Assembly: GCA_014240165.1 (NCBI GenBank)
Contig: JAAZXM010000019.1
Location: forward strand, 1 to 61,667
Direction of reading: 5' to 3'
Source of the DNA: Myxococcales bacterium
Lineage (GTDB): Bacteria > Myxococcota_A > UBA9160 > UBA4427
Length of the DNA: 61,667 nt
Shown: piece by piece, positions 52,083-60,425 of the stretch
Numbering within the stretch: position 1 is the first letter of the stretch
Layout: each line of letters begins with the position of its first letter
Program-made: the position numbers and the translations under genes
The notes under the pieces: model-generated
The model's database searches: none
The model's input: the letters and a program-made list of their open reading frames with translations, nothing else
What the model was told of the DNA's origin: nothing

Positions 52083-52625
52083 CTAGAAGACGATCTGGCC
52101 GTGGGAGGCAAGGCAGGGCGCGATGGATTCAGTGAGATTTCGCAGCTGCGAAGCCGGATTGTAGAGACCATCACAATCGAAGGGGATGTCCGCGGTGTCG
52201 CCGTTCTCGGCAGGCTGAACGTAGCCCCAAATCTGCGGAACCCCGTCGGCATCGAGGTCCGCACGCGCAGCCGCCGAGAAGGCTTCGCCCTCGGTGGAAA
52301 CTTCGTATTGGAAGTAGATCTGGCCCTCGGGTGCCCAGCCCATGGCGGCGAAATTCTCTCCCGGATTTCCCTCATCCACGAAAGACCTGGGCTGCGATCC
52401 GCCCATGTCCGCTGGCGATGCGTCGGCTTCGACGAACGCGCCGAACTCGGCGGAGTAGGTCAACTCGGCCGTGCGAATCGAGGCGAGGTTGACCTTCGCT
52501 TCGCTGCTTTTGGAACGCAATTGGAAACGCTGATAACCGGGAATCGCCGTAGCAGCGAGGACTCCGATGATCACGATCACAATCATCAATTCAACGAGGG
52601 TGAAGCCCCGGGTCTTTTTCCGCAT
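52083..52625 (-). CDS. Type IV pilin-like protein
   Basis: This 180-residue prepilin has the class III signal MRKKTRG with cleavage before [20 protein letters not shown] and Glu at mature position 5. [25 protein letters not shown] continues the N-terminal helix. Two Cys residues (CDGLYN and APCLAS) may close the C-terminal loop. It is shorter than or similar to PilA major pilins. No assembly ATPase, platform or peptidase gene is nearby, so it may be a minor pilin or an orphan major pilin whose secretin could be the one at 19340. ATG 52625 has GGAAGG 10 nt upstream. Confidence 0.87.
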   Translation of the reverse strand: MRKKTRGFTLVELMIVIVIIGVLAATAIPGYQRFQLRSKSSEAKVNLASIRTAELTYSAEFGAFVEADASPADMGGSQPRSFVDEGNPGENFAAMGWAPEGQIYFQYEVSTEGEAFSAAARADLDADGVPQIWGYVQPAENGDTADIPFDCDGLYNPASQLRNLTESIAPCLASHGQIVF

Positions 52626-52916
52626 CTCTTTATCGCCTTCCTGGGGGGGGGAGTAGATTCGGTTGCTCTCTAGTTATCGTCGCCCTAGGGCCTTTGCTGG
52701 AGTTGATCCCGCTGTCTTTGCGCAGAACGAAGCCGAGTTGCTTCTTCCCTTCCGGAAAAAAACCGGCTGCTAGCCTGTTCCCCGACAGGTTGTGGTGTGG
52801 AGTAGAAAAGCTGGGGAATTTTTGGTTTTTCAAGCTTGGCCCGGAATGCCGATCCGGATTCAAACCGGCAAGGAGCCGAGGCCGAGCCCGGGAAAGCAGA
52901 TCAAGGAGTTGAAGTG
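52626..52916. other. 291-bp divergent intergenic region between pilin and SDR genes
   Basis: No gene was found here. It contains a C/G-rich tract just upstream of the pilin, a perfect palindrome GCCCTAGGGC at 52682-52691, a CCGG-A7-CCGG hairpin near 52752, and CCTGT/ACAGG arms at 52774-52789. I found no sigma54 (GG-N10-GC) promoter of the kind often seen before pilA. Confidence 0.4.
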
Positions 52917-53660
52917 ATGGGATCAGACGAGCAAGGGCGAGTCGCAGTGGTGGTGGGCGTCGGCGCGGAACACGGCCTGGGAGCGGCCCTGGGTCGCCGC
53001 TTTGCGCGGGAAGGGCTTCATACCTTCCTTGCCGGGCGCACGGCCGAGCGATTGGAGGCTGTCGCGAAAGCCATCGAGGACGCCGGGGGCCGGGCAACAG
53101 CGGTGCCCTGCGATACCACGCGCGGCGAAGATGTCTCGGCTCTGCTCGATCGCGCGATGGAAGAGGGAGGCGGCTTGGATCTCGTCGCCTACAACGCGGG
53201 CAATAATCGATTCAGCCCCTTGTTGGATATGAGCGATGAGTTCTTCGAGGAGTTGTGGCGGATCTGCTGCTTCGGGGGTTTCCTGGTCGGCCGGGAAGCG
53301 GCTCGTCGCATGGTGGATCAGGGATCGGGCAGCATTCTCTTTACCGGTGCCACGGCCTCACTTCGCGCGCGCCCACCCTTTACCGCGTTCGCTTCGGCGA
53401 AATCAGCCCTACGTTCGGTCGCCCAGGGAATGGCACGGGAGTTCGGTGCAAAAGGAATCCACGTAGCTCACGTGATCATTGACGGAGCCATCAACGGCGA
53501 TCAGGTCAACTCGCGCTTCCCGCAGTTGAAGGAGATGAAGGGCGAGTCGGGCATGCTGGATATCGATGCCATCGCCGATGCATTCTGGACGCTCCATACC
53601 CAACACCCTTCGGCGTGGAGCCAGGAAATCGATTTGCGACCCTTCAAGGAAGAGTTCTGA
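52917..53660 (+). CDS. Short-chain dehydrogenase-like protein with Phe at the catalytic Tyr
   Basis: This 247-residue SDR-fold protein has a cofactor loop VVGVGAEHGLGAALGRRFA, a GRTAERLEAVAK segment that would contact NADP, and YNAGNNR for NAG. The active-site segment reads FTAFASAKSALRSVAQ, so the usual YxxxK is FxxxK, while Lys and an upstream TGATAS Ser/Thr remain. The substrate-binding part VAHVIIDGAINGD is normal. It could be a lyase-like, binding or altered-mechanism SDR. ATG 52917 has AAGGAG 8 nt upstream. Confidence 0.85.
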   Translation: MGSDEQGRVAVVVGVGAEHGLGAALGRRFAREGLHTFLAGRTAERLEAVAKAIEDAGGRATAVPCDTTRGEDVSALLDRAMEEGGGLDLVAYNAGNNRFSPLLDMSDEFFEELWRICCFGGFLVGREAARRMVDQGSGSILFTGATASLRARPPFTAFASAKSALRSVAQGMAREFGAKGIHVAHVIIDGAINGDQVNSRFPQLKEMKGESGMLDIDAIADAFWTLHTQHPSAWSQEIDLRPFKEEF

Positions 53661-53673
53661 TCGCGAGCGCTCT

Positions 53674-55194
53674 TCAGCGCCAGGCCCAGAGCTTGAAGCT
53701 GACGATGTTTTCGTCGTAGGTCAGAGTCGGGATATTCGACCGCGAACCGATGCGCATGTAGTCGAATGAGACCTGGGTGGGGCCGAGGAGCGGGATGCGA
53801 AGCCCCGCCCAGAAGAGGTGTTGGTCGTCCTGGCGGTTCGCTCCGAGCGATCGAATCAGATCTTCGTAATCGCGGGATTCGAATTCATAAGAGAGTCCGA
53901 GCCAGGTGCCCTGACGCAGAGCGTTGAGGGAAAAGCTCAGGCCCGCGCGGACGATTTGTGCCGAGTAGTCGAAATCACTGCTCACGGCGTCCTGCCACTC
54001 GGGTTCCCAGCTGAGGGTGAATGCGACGAGCCCCCGCATGAAGAGCGTTTGTTGCCCCAACACCAGTCCGTAACGATAGGCATCTCTCTCGGGAGTGGGG
54101 TTGTAGTGGAGGCGCTCGAAGCCCACGGCCAGAAGTGCGCAGGAGTTTCGCCAGCCGCAAAGCGTGGTGTCCAACTCGAGGAGATGGCCCGACAGGTAAT
54201 CCTTGCCGCCGTAGTTCTGGTTGCGATAGGTGTAGCCGAGGATCGGCCGGAACCCGCCGAAGACGCCGTAGATTTCGGCATGGGGTTCGTGGCTCTGGAG
54301 GTCGAAGTTCGTGAGGTCCTGGTAGAGGCTCTGATAGAAGTCGTATCCCGCGCTGATCCCGTAGGCATCGCGGCCGAGCAGGTCCACTTCGAGGCCGGCT
54401 TCCATTGTCACCGCGTTGTCGCCGATGCCCGTACTCAGATCTTGTTCGCTGACCGTGAGGTTGTCGTCGTATTCGAAGCCGACGCCAGCGCTGAGCCGAA
54501 GCCTCTGGGTCTGGACCTCGGATTCCGCAAGGGCGGCGAGGAGTTGTGTCGAGGCGTCGCGCCAGTCCTGAGGCCCCGCAGCCAATATGGCGCGTTCCAG
54601 CAGGAGCATGGCGTTGTTGACGCGGTTCTGGTCGAGTTCGTAGTTGGCCGCCTGGTAGAAGGCGAGGGCCGCTACCCCGGGATCCAGGGCCGCGCTTTCC
54701 TCCAATAGCCTCTGGCCTCGTTCGTTGTTTCCGTTCTCGAGGTCAATCAAGCCGAGGTGAAGCAAGACATCGGCGTCATCGGGTCCCTGGAGGAGGGCCT
54801 CGAGCAGATGGTCCTCGGCGAGTTCGAACTCGCCCAGGCGAAAGAGGCTGATGCCGAGATCGGCCTGGACCCACGCGAGATGCGGATCCAGCGCTGCGGC
54901 CAGGGCAAAGGCGTTGACGGCCTGTAGATCGTCGCCACTGCTGGCGGCGGCGACCCCCTGGTAGTAGTGGAGTTCCGGCTCGCCCGGGAATTCGGCGCTG
55001 AGTTCGCTGAAGAGCATCGTGGCAGCCGACCAATCGCCGTTATCCAGCGCCTCAAAGGCCTGGTCCAGGCGGCTGGAAGGGGTCTCCCCCACCGTTTCTG
55101 CGGGCTCGCCTGCCGAGGGTTGAGCGCCGAGCAGGAAAATTCCGAGAAGAGAAAGTGCCCGGAGCCGACCTCGTTGCTGCATCAAAGCCTTCAT
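53674..55194 (-). CDS. TPR plus outer-membrane beta-barrel protein (Slam/DUF560-like)
   Basis: This 506-residue exported protein has a signal peptide (LSLLGIFLLGAQPSAG). Five or so TPR repeats follow (LDQAFEALDNGDWSAATMLFSEL; HYYQGVAAASSGDDLQAVNAF; DLGISLFRLGEFELAEDHLLEAL). About 280 residues of amphipathic beta-strands begin RLSAGVGFEYDDNLTVS and end in aromatic IVSFKLWAW, a typical barrel terminus. The layout matches Slam-like surface lipoprotein assembly modifiers and related exopolysaccharide export barrels. ATG 55194 is used; ATG 55182 has AAGG 6 nt upstream and is equally possible. Confidence 0.75.
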   Translation of the reverse strand: MKALMQQRGRLRALSLLGIFLLGAQPSAGEPAETVGETPSSRLDQAFEALDNGDWSAATMLFSELSAEFPGEPELHYYQGVAAASSGDDLQAVNAFALAAALDPHLAWVQADLGISLFRLGEFELAEDHLLEALLQGPDDADVLLHLGLIDLENGNNERGQRLLEESAALDPGVAALAFYQAANYELDQNRVNNAMLLLERAILAAGPQDWRDASTQLLAALAESEVQTQRLRLSAGVGFEYDDNLTVSEQDLSTGIGDNAVTMEAGLEVDLLGRDAYGISAGYDFYQSLYQDLTNFDLQSHEPHAEIYGVFGGFRPILGYTYRNQNYGGKDYLSGHLLELDTTLCGWRNSCALLAVGFERLHYNPTPERDAYRYGLVLGQQTLFMRGLVAFTLSWEPEWQDAVSSDFDYSAQIVRAGLSFSLNALRQGTWLGLSYEFESRDYEDLIRSLGANRQDDQHLFWAGLRIPLLGPTQVSFDYMRIGSRSNIPTLTYDENIVSFKLWAWR

Positions 55195-55290
55195 GCGATG
55201 TCTTGAGGATACCCGGGCGGTCGTAAAAGGGGAGAAAGCGCTAGCTTTTCCGTCTTCCCGGGTGATTTTGCCGACGATGGAGCGCTGATC

Positions 55291-57687
55291 GTGGACCCCC
55301 TCCCGAATGAAGAGGCCAGCTTCGCCATTGAAGGCATGACGTGTGCCAACTGCGTCGGCCGAGTGGAAGCGGCCATCGCCGCGCTTCCGGGCATCGATTC
55401 GGTGGTGGTCAATCTCGCAAGCGAACGGGCCAGGGTTCGTTTCGATCCTGGGCAGACCTCGCCGGATCTGATCGCCCAGGCAGTTCAAGGCGCGGGCTAC
55501 GGGGTGGGCGCTTCCTTCCTTCGCCTCCAACTCGAGGGCATGACCTGTGCGAGCTGCTCGGGGCGAATCGAGAAGGCCCTGCGCGAGACGCCGGGTGTGC
55601 TCTCCGCCCAGGTGAACCTTGCCAGCGCGAGGGCGCATGTGGCCTACCTGCCTGGCGCGACCCGGTCGGCCGCGTTGATCCGGGCGGTGGAAGAGGCGGG
55701 GTATGGGGCGAGCCCGCTGGAATCGGATCAAGAGAGCGAGGCCCGCCAGGAGGCGGCCCGGAGCCGGGCGGCCCGGCGCGAAAACATGCTTCTCGGCTTG
55801 TCCATTGCGCTCACCCTACCCCTGGTGGCCCCCATGGCGGGCATGTTGGTCGGGGCTCATTGGGCGCTGCCGGGCGCGGTGCAGTTCGTGCTGGCGACCC
55901 CCGTTCAATTTTTCGTGGGTGCACGTTTCTATCGCGCGGGCTGGCACGCCCTCAAGGCGCGCGCGGGCAATATGGATCTGTTGGTGGCCCTGGGGACCAC
56001 CGCGGCCTATGGGCTCAGTGTTTTCGTCTGGCTCAGCGGTGAAGGGGGGCTCTACTTCGAAGCCTCCGCGGCGGTGATCACCCTGGTGCTGCTCGGCAAG
56101 GCTATGGAGAACCGGGCCAAGCGAAGTAGTACCCGTGCGGTGCGCGCCCTGATGGCCCTGCGCCCGCCCATGGCCCGGGTGCTTCGCGAAGCGGGAGAGA
56201 TCGAAGTCCCCGCCGAAGCGGTGGGTCGAGGCGAGACCGTCCTGGTTCGACCCGGAGAGAGCCTTCCCGTGGATGGCGTGATTCTCGAGGGCGAGAGCCG
56301 CCTCGACGAAGCGCTGCTCACGGGAGAAAGCGCGCCTGTGCAACGAGGTCCGGGCGACCCGGTGATGGGCGGGTCGATCAACGGCGCCGGGCTTCTGAAG
56401 ATCGAGGCCACGGACGTGGGGGACGCCTCCCTGCTCGCGCGCATCGTGAGCCTGGTGGAGGACGCCCAGGCCACCAAACCCGCGGTCCAGCGCAGCGTGG
56501 ATCGGGTGGCGGCGATCTTTGTCCCGGTGGTCGTGGCGGTGGCGGTGGCGACCTTCGGCGGATGGTTGATCGCCGGCGCGGCCTGGGAGCTGGCTTTGAT
56601 CCATGCTGTCTCGGTGCTCGTAATCGCGTGTCCCTGTGCCTTGGGGCTGGCTACGCCCACCGCATTGGTTGTGGGGACCGGCGCCGCGGCCCGGGCGGGC
56701 ATCTTGATCCAGGACGCCGAAGCCCTGGAGCGCGCGGGAGAAGTGGGCGTGGTGGTTTTCGACAAGACCGGCACTCTCACCGAGGGTCGGCCGGAATTGC
56801 GCGAAGTGGCGGGGGTGGCCCCAACCCGGGAAGACGATGTGCTGGCCCTGGCTGCGGCGGCGGAATCGGGGAGCGAACACCCGGTGGCGGGTGCACTGAT
56901 TCGGGCGGCCGAGGCCCGGGGCGTTCGGCCCGGGGCGCTCGAAGCGTTTTCGGCACTGCCCGGGCGCGGGCTGGAAGCCCGGGTTGAGGGGCGACCGCTG
57001 CTTCTGGGGAGCCGGCGCCTGATGGAGGAATCGGGCGTCGAGACCGAGCCTCTCGAAGCGGCCGCCGTGGGGTGGGAAGAGGCGGGCATGACGGTGGTTT
57101 GGCTCGCCGAGCAGGGGGGCGCCTTGTTGGGCGCTGCGGCGGTGGGCGATCGCATTCGGCCCGGGGCGCGCCGGGCCGTTGAGCGCCTTCACGCCCTCGG
57201 GACCCAGACCCTGATGCTCACCGGGGACAACGCGCGAACCGCGGCCGGGGTGGCCAGGGAATTGGGGGTGGGCCGGACCCTCGCGGAATTGCTTCCCGAC
57301 GATAAGGCCAGGGAGGTGACGGGACTGCGCGGCCAAGGCGTGGGGGTGGCCATGGTGGGGGACGGGGTCAACGATGCGCCGGCGTTGGCTTCGGCGGATG
57401 TGGGCTTTGCCCTCTCCACGGGAACCGATGTGGCCATGCATACCGCGGGTGTGACTCTGATGCGCCCGGACCCCGGGTTGGTCCCCGACGCGATGGGGAT
57501 CTCCCGAGCGACCCTTCGCAAGATTCGCCAGAACCTGTTCTGGGCCTTCGCCTACAACGCCGCGGGCATTCCCATGGCGGCTCTGGGCATGCTCAGCCCG
57601 GTGGTCGCGGGCGCCGCCATGGCGTTTTCCAGCGTCAGCGTGGTTTCGAATTCCCTGTGGCTACGCCGCTGGCGGCCTGGGGCCTAG
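55291..57687 (+). CDS. copA: Cu(I)-type P1B heavy-metal-translocating ATPase
   Basis: This 798-residue copper exporter has two N-terminal HMA domains with CANC (Cys18, Cys21) and CASC (Cys86, Cys89). Eight membrane helices include the CPC ion motif at 447-449 ([15 protein letters not shown]). The phosphorylation motif is DKTGTLTEG at Asp491, the nucleotide-binding His-Pro motif SEHPVAGAL, and the hinge [12 protein letters not shown] (Asp691, Asp695). The helix 7-8 region has [14 protein letters not shown]. The length is normal. GTG 55291 has GGAG 8 nt upstream. No CopZ or CueR gene is adjacent. Confidence 0.93.
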   Translation: MDPLPNEEASFAIEGMTCANCVGRVEAAIAALPGIDSVVVNLASERARVRFDPGQTSPDLIAQAVQGAGYGVGASFLRLQLEGMTCASCSGRIEKALRETPGVLSAQVNLASARAHVAYLPGATRSAALIRAVEEAGYGASPLESDQESEARQEAARSRAARRENMLLGLSIALTLPLVAPMAGMLVGAHWALPGAVQFVLATPVQFFVGARFYRAGWHALKARAGNMDLLVALGTTAAYGLSVFVWLSGEGGLYFEASAAVITLVLLGKAMENRAKRSSTRAVRALMALRPPMARVLREAGEIEVPAEAVGRGETVLVRPGESLPVDGVILEGESRLDEALLTGESAPVQRGPGDPVMGGSINGAGLLKIEATDVGDASLLARIVSLVEDAQATKPAVQRSVDRVAAIFVPVVVAVAVATFGGWLIAGAAWELALIHAVSVLVIACPCALGLATPTALVVGTGAAARAGILIQDAEALERAGEVGVVVFDKTGTLTEGRPELREVAGVAPTREDDVLALAAAAESGSEHPVAGALIRAAEARGVRPGALEAFSALPGRGLEARVEGRPLLLGSRRLMEESGVETEPLEAAAVGWEEAGMTVVWLAEQGGALLGAAAVGDRIRPGARRAVERLHALGTQTLMLTGDNARTAAGVARELGVGRTLAELLPDDKAREVTGLRGQGVGVAMVGDGVNDAPALASADVGFALSTGTDVAMHTAGVTLMRPDPGLVPDAMGISRATLRKIRQNLFWAFAYNAAGIPMAALGMLSPVVAGAAMAFSSVSVVSNSLWLRRWRPGA

Positions 57688-58349
57688 AAGCGATACGTGA
57701 CGCCGGCGCTGAAGGCGAAGTAGTAGAGGTTGCCGAGGGTCTTGTCGAAGTCGGTGTCGTTGGGGTCCAAAGTCGTGGTGTTGAGGACGCCAACGCCTTC
57801 CAGATTGAGGGCTACGTGTTCCGTGAGGTGGAGGTTGAGCCCGAGTCCCGCCCGGCCGGTGAAGCCTTCGCCCGAGGACTGGCCCCCGGTCACAGGGGGC
57901 ACCGTCCCGGAAAAATCGAGGGTATCCAGTTTCCAGAACCCGACACCGGCGCCGACCAACAAGTAGGGTTGCAGAGAACCAGTGGGGAGAAAGAGCTTGA
58001 CGTTGGCCGTCACGGTCTGGGGGTCGTATTCGGCGAATTGACCCAGGGTCGCATTGCTGAACTCGATGGTGTCCAGCCATTCGTACTGGACTTCCAGGGC
58101 GATCCAGCTCATCAGCCGGTAGCCCAGCCTCGCGCTGGCACCCTTTGAGTCGCTTACCTGGGCGAGTTCCGAGGGGAGGCCCCCGTAACTCAGCACTTCC
58201 TCCTGGAAGAGGGTTGCGGAATAGACACCGCTGACGCCGACGTAGAAGCCGCGTTCGTCGAAGCCCTCGGCGGTCGCCGTGCTGGTCGCGAGCAGACCGG
58301 CGAGTGTGCTCGCCAGGATAAGGAGAAAGCGATGGGTGAAGGAGCGCAT
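57684..58349 (-). CDS. OmpW-like outer-membrane beta-barrel protein
   Basis: This 221-residue exported protein has a signal peptide ([20 protein letters not shown], cleavage near AEG). A small eight-strand barrel follows: [83 protein letters not shown] and the terminal FSAGVTYRF with C-terminal Phe. This is the OmpW/OmpA-like porin fold. ATG 58349 has AGAGG 8 nt upstream. Its end overlaps the convergent copper ATPase gene by 4 bp. Confidence 0.83.
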   Translation of the reverse strand: MRSFTHRFLLILASTLAGLLATSTATAEGFDERGFYVGVSGVYSATLFQEEVLSYGGLPSELAQVSDSKGASARLGYRLMSWIALEVQYEWLDTIEFSNATLGQFAEYDPQTVTANVKLFLPTGSLQPYLLVGAGVGFWKLDTLDFSGTVPPVTGGQSSGEGFTGRAGLGLNLHLTEHVALNLEGVGVLNTTTLDPNDTDFDKTLGNLYYFAFSAGVTYRF

Positions 58350-58602
58350 GATGAACCTCTTTTCGTTCTGTGGCCGCGAGTGGCCTGTCTGGGGGGGTGA
58401 TCGGCCAGAACTTGCCTCGACTGGACCCCAAAATGTCTTCGGATCGGGTCTTGTTGCAAAGGGCTTGCAGATTTCGGTCATGATTGAGAATTCCGCCGGA
58501 AGAGCGGGGGACAATCGCCTGGAGATCGGGGTTCGGCGCGCGCGGAGCCGGGAAAATCACGTATTCTTCGCCCAGGCCAGACCGGGCCAGCGAGGGCCGA
58601 AC

Positions 58603-59595
58603 GTGAAGTTGATGATCCAGATCCCGTGTCTCGACGAAGAGTCCACGCTCCCCGCGACCCTGGGCGATCTCCCCCGGCAATTGGAGGGGATCGATTGCAT
58701 CGAGGTCCTCGTCATCGACGACGGCAGCCGCGATCGGACCTCCGAGGTGGCTCGGGAGCACGGCGCCGATCACGTTTTGCGTTTCGCGGCGAATCGGGGT
58801 CTGGGAAACGCCTTCGCGGCGGGCATGGATTTTTGCCTGCGCGAGGGGGCGGACATCATCGTGAACACCGATGGTGATAATCAATATTGCGGAGCGGATA
58901 TCGCCGAGCTCGTGCGACCCATCCTGGAAGGGCGGGCGGAGTTGGTGATCGGCGACCGACGACCGGGCGAGATCGAACATTTTTCGGCGACCAAGAAACG
59001 TCTCCAGATATTGGGCAGCCGAACCGTGAGCCGCCTGGCCAATTTGACGGTGCCCGACGTAGCCAGCGGTTTCAAAGCCTACTCCCGGGAGGCGGCTTCG
59101 CGGATCAACACCTTTGCGGAGTTCGATCACACGGTGGATCACGTCATCCAGGCGGGGCGCCAGCGCATTCCCACCCTCAGTGTGCCGATTCGGACCAACG
59201 ATCAACTGCGGCCCTCCCGGCTCTTTTCGAGCGTGGGTGAATTTATCTCCCGTTCACTGGGCGTGATGGTGCGGGTGTATTCGTCCTATGGGGCCATGAA
59301 GGTTTTTGCCGCCGTGGGCAGTGTGGTGATGACTGCGGGCGTTCTGCTCGGCCTGCGTTTCGTGTACTTCTTTTTCTTCACAGACCATCACTCGCTGCAT
59401 GTTCAATCGCTGATCCTGGCGGCCATCCTGATGCTTGCGGGTTTCCAAATGCTTTTGACCGGCATCGTGGCCGATCTCATCAATGGCAGTCGCAGCTTGC
59501 TGGAAGACGTTTCCTACCGTTTGCGGAGGCTCGAGGGCGATGCCCTGGGCGGGGCAGGGGATGGCCAGGAGGAAGCGGGCTCGCCCCGCTCGTGA
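58603..59595 (+). CDS. GT2-family glycosyltransferase with C-terminal membrane helices
   Basis: This 330-residue enzyme has a GT2 catalytic domain: MIQIPCLDEESTLPATL, VLVIDDGSRDRTSEVA, VNTDGDNQYCGADI (DxD) and DVASGFKAYSREA. Two C-terminal membrane helices follow (VFAAVGSVVMTAGVLLGLRF; HVQSLILAAILMLAGFQMLLTGIVADL). It looks like the bactoprenol-phosphate sugar transferases with a membrane tail (GtrB/Arn-type). GTG 58603 has GAGGG 6 nt upstream. In-frame sequence upstream to 58279 overlaps the OmpW-like gene on the other strand and was excluded. The stop overlaps a possible GTG of the next gene. Confidence 0.82.
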   Translation: MKLMIQIPCLDEESTLPATLGDLPRQLEGIDCIEVLVIDDGSRDRTSEVAREHGADHVLRFAANRGLGNAFAAGMDFCLREGADIIVNTDGDNQYCGADIAELVRPILEGRAELVIGDRRPGEIEHFSATKKRLQILGSRTVSRLANLTVPDVASGFKAYSREAASRINTFAEFDHTVDHVIQAGRQRIPTLSVPIRTNDQLRPSRLFSSVGEFISRSLGVMVRVYSSYGAMKVFAAVGSVVMTAGVLLGLRFVYFFFFTDHHSLHVQSLILAAILMLAGFQMLLTGIVADLINGSRSLLEDVSYRLRRLEGDALGGAGDGQEEAGSPRS

Positions 59596-59606
59596 TCGAG
59601 GAGACC

Positions 59607-60383
59607 ATGGCCGATTCTGTGTTGCGCGAAGAGCGCGAGGGTGCGGTGGCGGTACTGACCTTGAATCGCCCCGATTCCATGAACGCGCTCTCCCGGGAAC
59701 TGCGCGATGCCCTGGCCCGGGCTTTTCGTTCCCTGGAGTCCGATGGCGAGATTCGCGTCGTGGTGGTCACCGGAGAAGGGCGTGCGTTTTGCGCGGGCTA
59801 TGACCTGAAGGAACTCGCTGCAGGCGGCGAGGGAAGCACCGCGGATTCCGCGGCCAGCGATCTCGAGGAGGCCATGGCGGCTTTCAGTGGCCCGATCGTT
59901 GGCGCTGTCAACGGCCACGCCATCACGGGCGGGTTCGAACTTGCCCTGGCGTGCGATGTGCTGATTGCTTCCGAGCGCGCGCGCTTTGCGGATACCCACG
60001 CCCGGGTGGGCATACTTCCGGGTTGGGGTCTCAGCCAGATACTTCCGCGCCTGATCGGGGTTTCCCGCGCCAAGGAGATCTCCTTTTCGGGAAATTTCAT
60101 TGATGCCGACCAGGCCCTGGCCTGGGGGCTGGTGAACCGCGTAGTGCCCCACGAAGAATTGCTTCCCCATTGCCGCGATCTGGCGGGTGATATGGCGTCC
60201 TGCATCCCGGAGGTCCTGCGATCCTATAAGCGGCTCATCGACGAGGGATTGCGCATGCCCCTGGGGCCGGCCCTCGCCATGGAAAAAGAGCGGGCCATCG
60301 CATCGGCGGCGGCAACGGGGGCAGGAGACGTGGCGTCTCGCCGCGGGGATGTCCTGGCCCGAGGACGCTCGGAAGATCGCTGA
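59607..60383 (+). CDS. Enoyl-CoA hydratase/isomerase
   Basis: This 258-residue crotonase-fold enzyme has VAVLTLNRPDSMNALSREL, the oxyanion-hole segment EGRAFCAGYDLKELAAG and VNGHAITGGFELALACDVLIASERARF. In the catalytic region DTHARVGILPGWGLSQILPRLIG the Glu positions are again replaced. ATG 59607 has GAGGAG 3 nt upstream; GTG 59592, which overlaps the previous stop, is an alternative. It lies 42 bp upstream of the AhpD-like selenoprotein gene on the same strand. Any functional link is unknown. Confidence 0.86.
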   Translation: MADSVLREEREGAVAVLTLNRPDSMNALSRELRDALARAFRSLESDGEIRVVVVTGEGRAFCAGYDLKELAAGGEGSTADSAASDLEEAMAAFSGPIVGAVNGHAITGGFELALACDVLIASERARFADTHARVGILPGWGLSQILPRLIGVSRAKEISFSGNFIDADQALAWGLVNRVVPHEELLPHCRDLAGDMASCIPEVLRSYKRLIDEGLRMPLGPALAMEKERAIASAAATGAGDVASRRGDVLARGRSEDR

Positions 60384-60413
60384 ACCCGGGTGTGCCGCCC
60401 CCGTGCGGCTGGC

Positions 60414-60419
60414 TAAAGT
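60414..60419 (+). promoter_or_regulatory. -10-like hexamer next to the AhpD-like gene ATG
   Basis: TAAAGT ends 6 nt before ATG 60426. No ribosome site is visible, so this gene may be transcribed separately as a leaderless mRNA. Confidence 0.3.
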
Positions 60420-60425
60420 CTGCTC

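Noticed and set aside
52682..52691. Perfect palindrome GCCCTAGGGC upstream of the pilin.
   Set aside because: A lone 10-bp GC-rich palindrome without a loop, T-tract or second copy is not enough to name a site.
57661..59205. 514-codon minus-strand frame spanning the OmpW-like and GT2 genes.
   Set aside because: It covers two well-supported genes in other frames and shows no family features.
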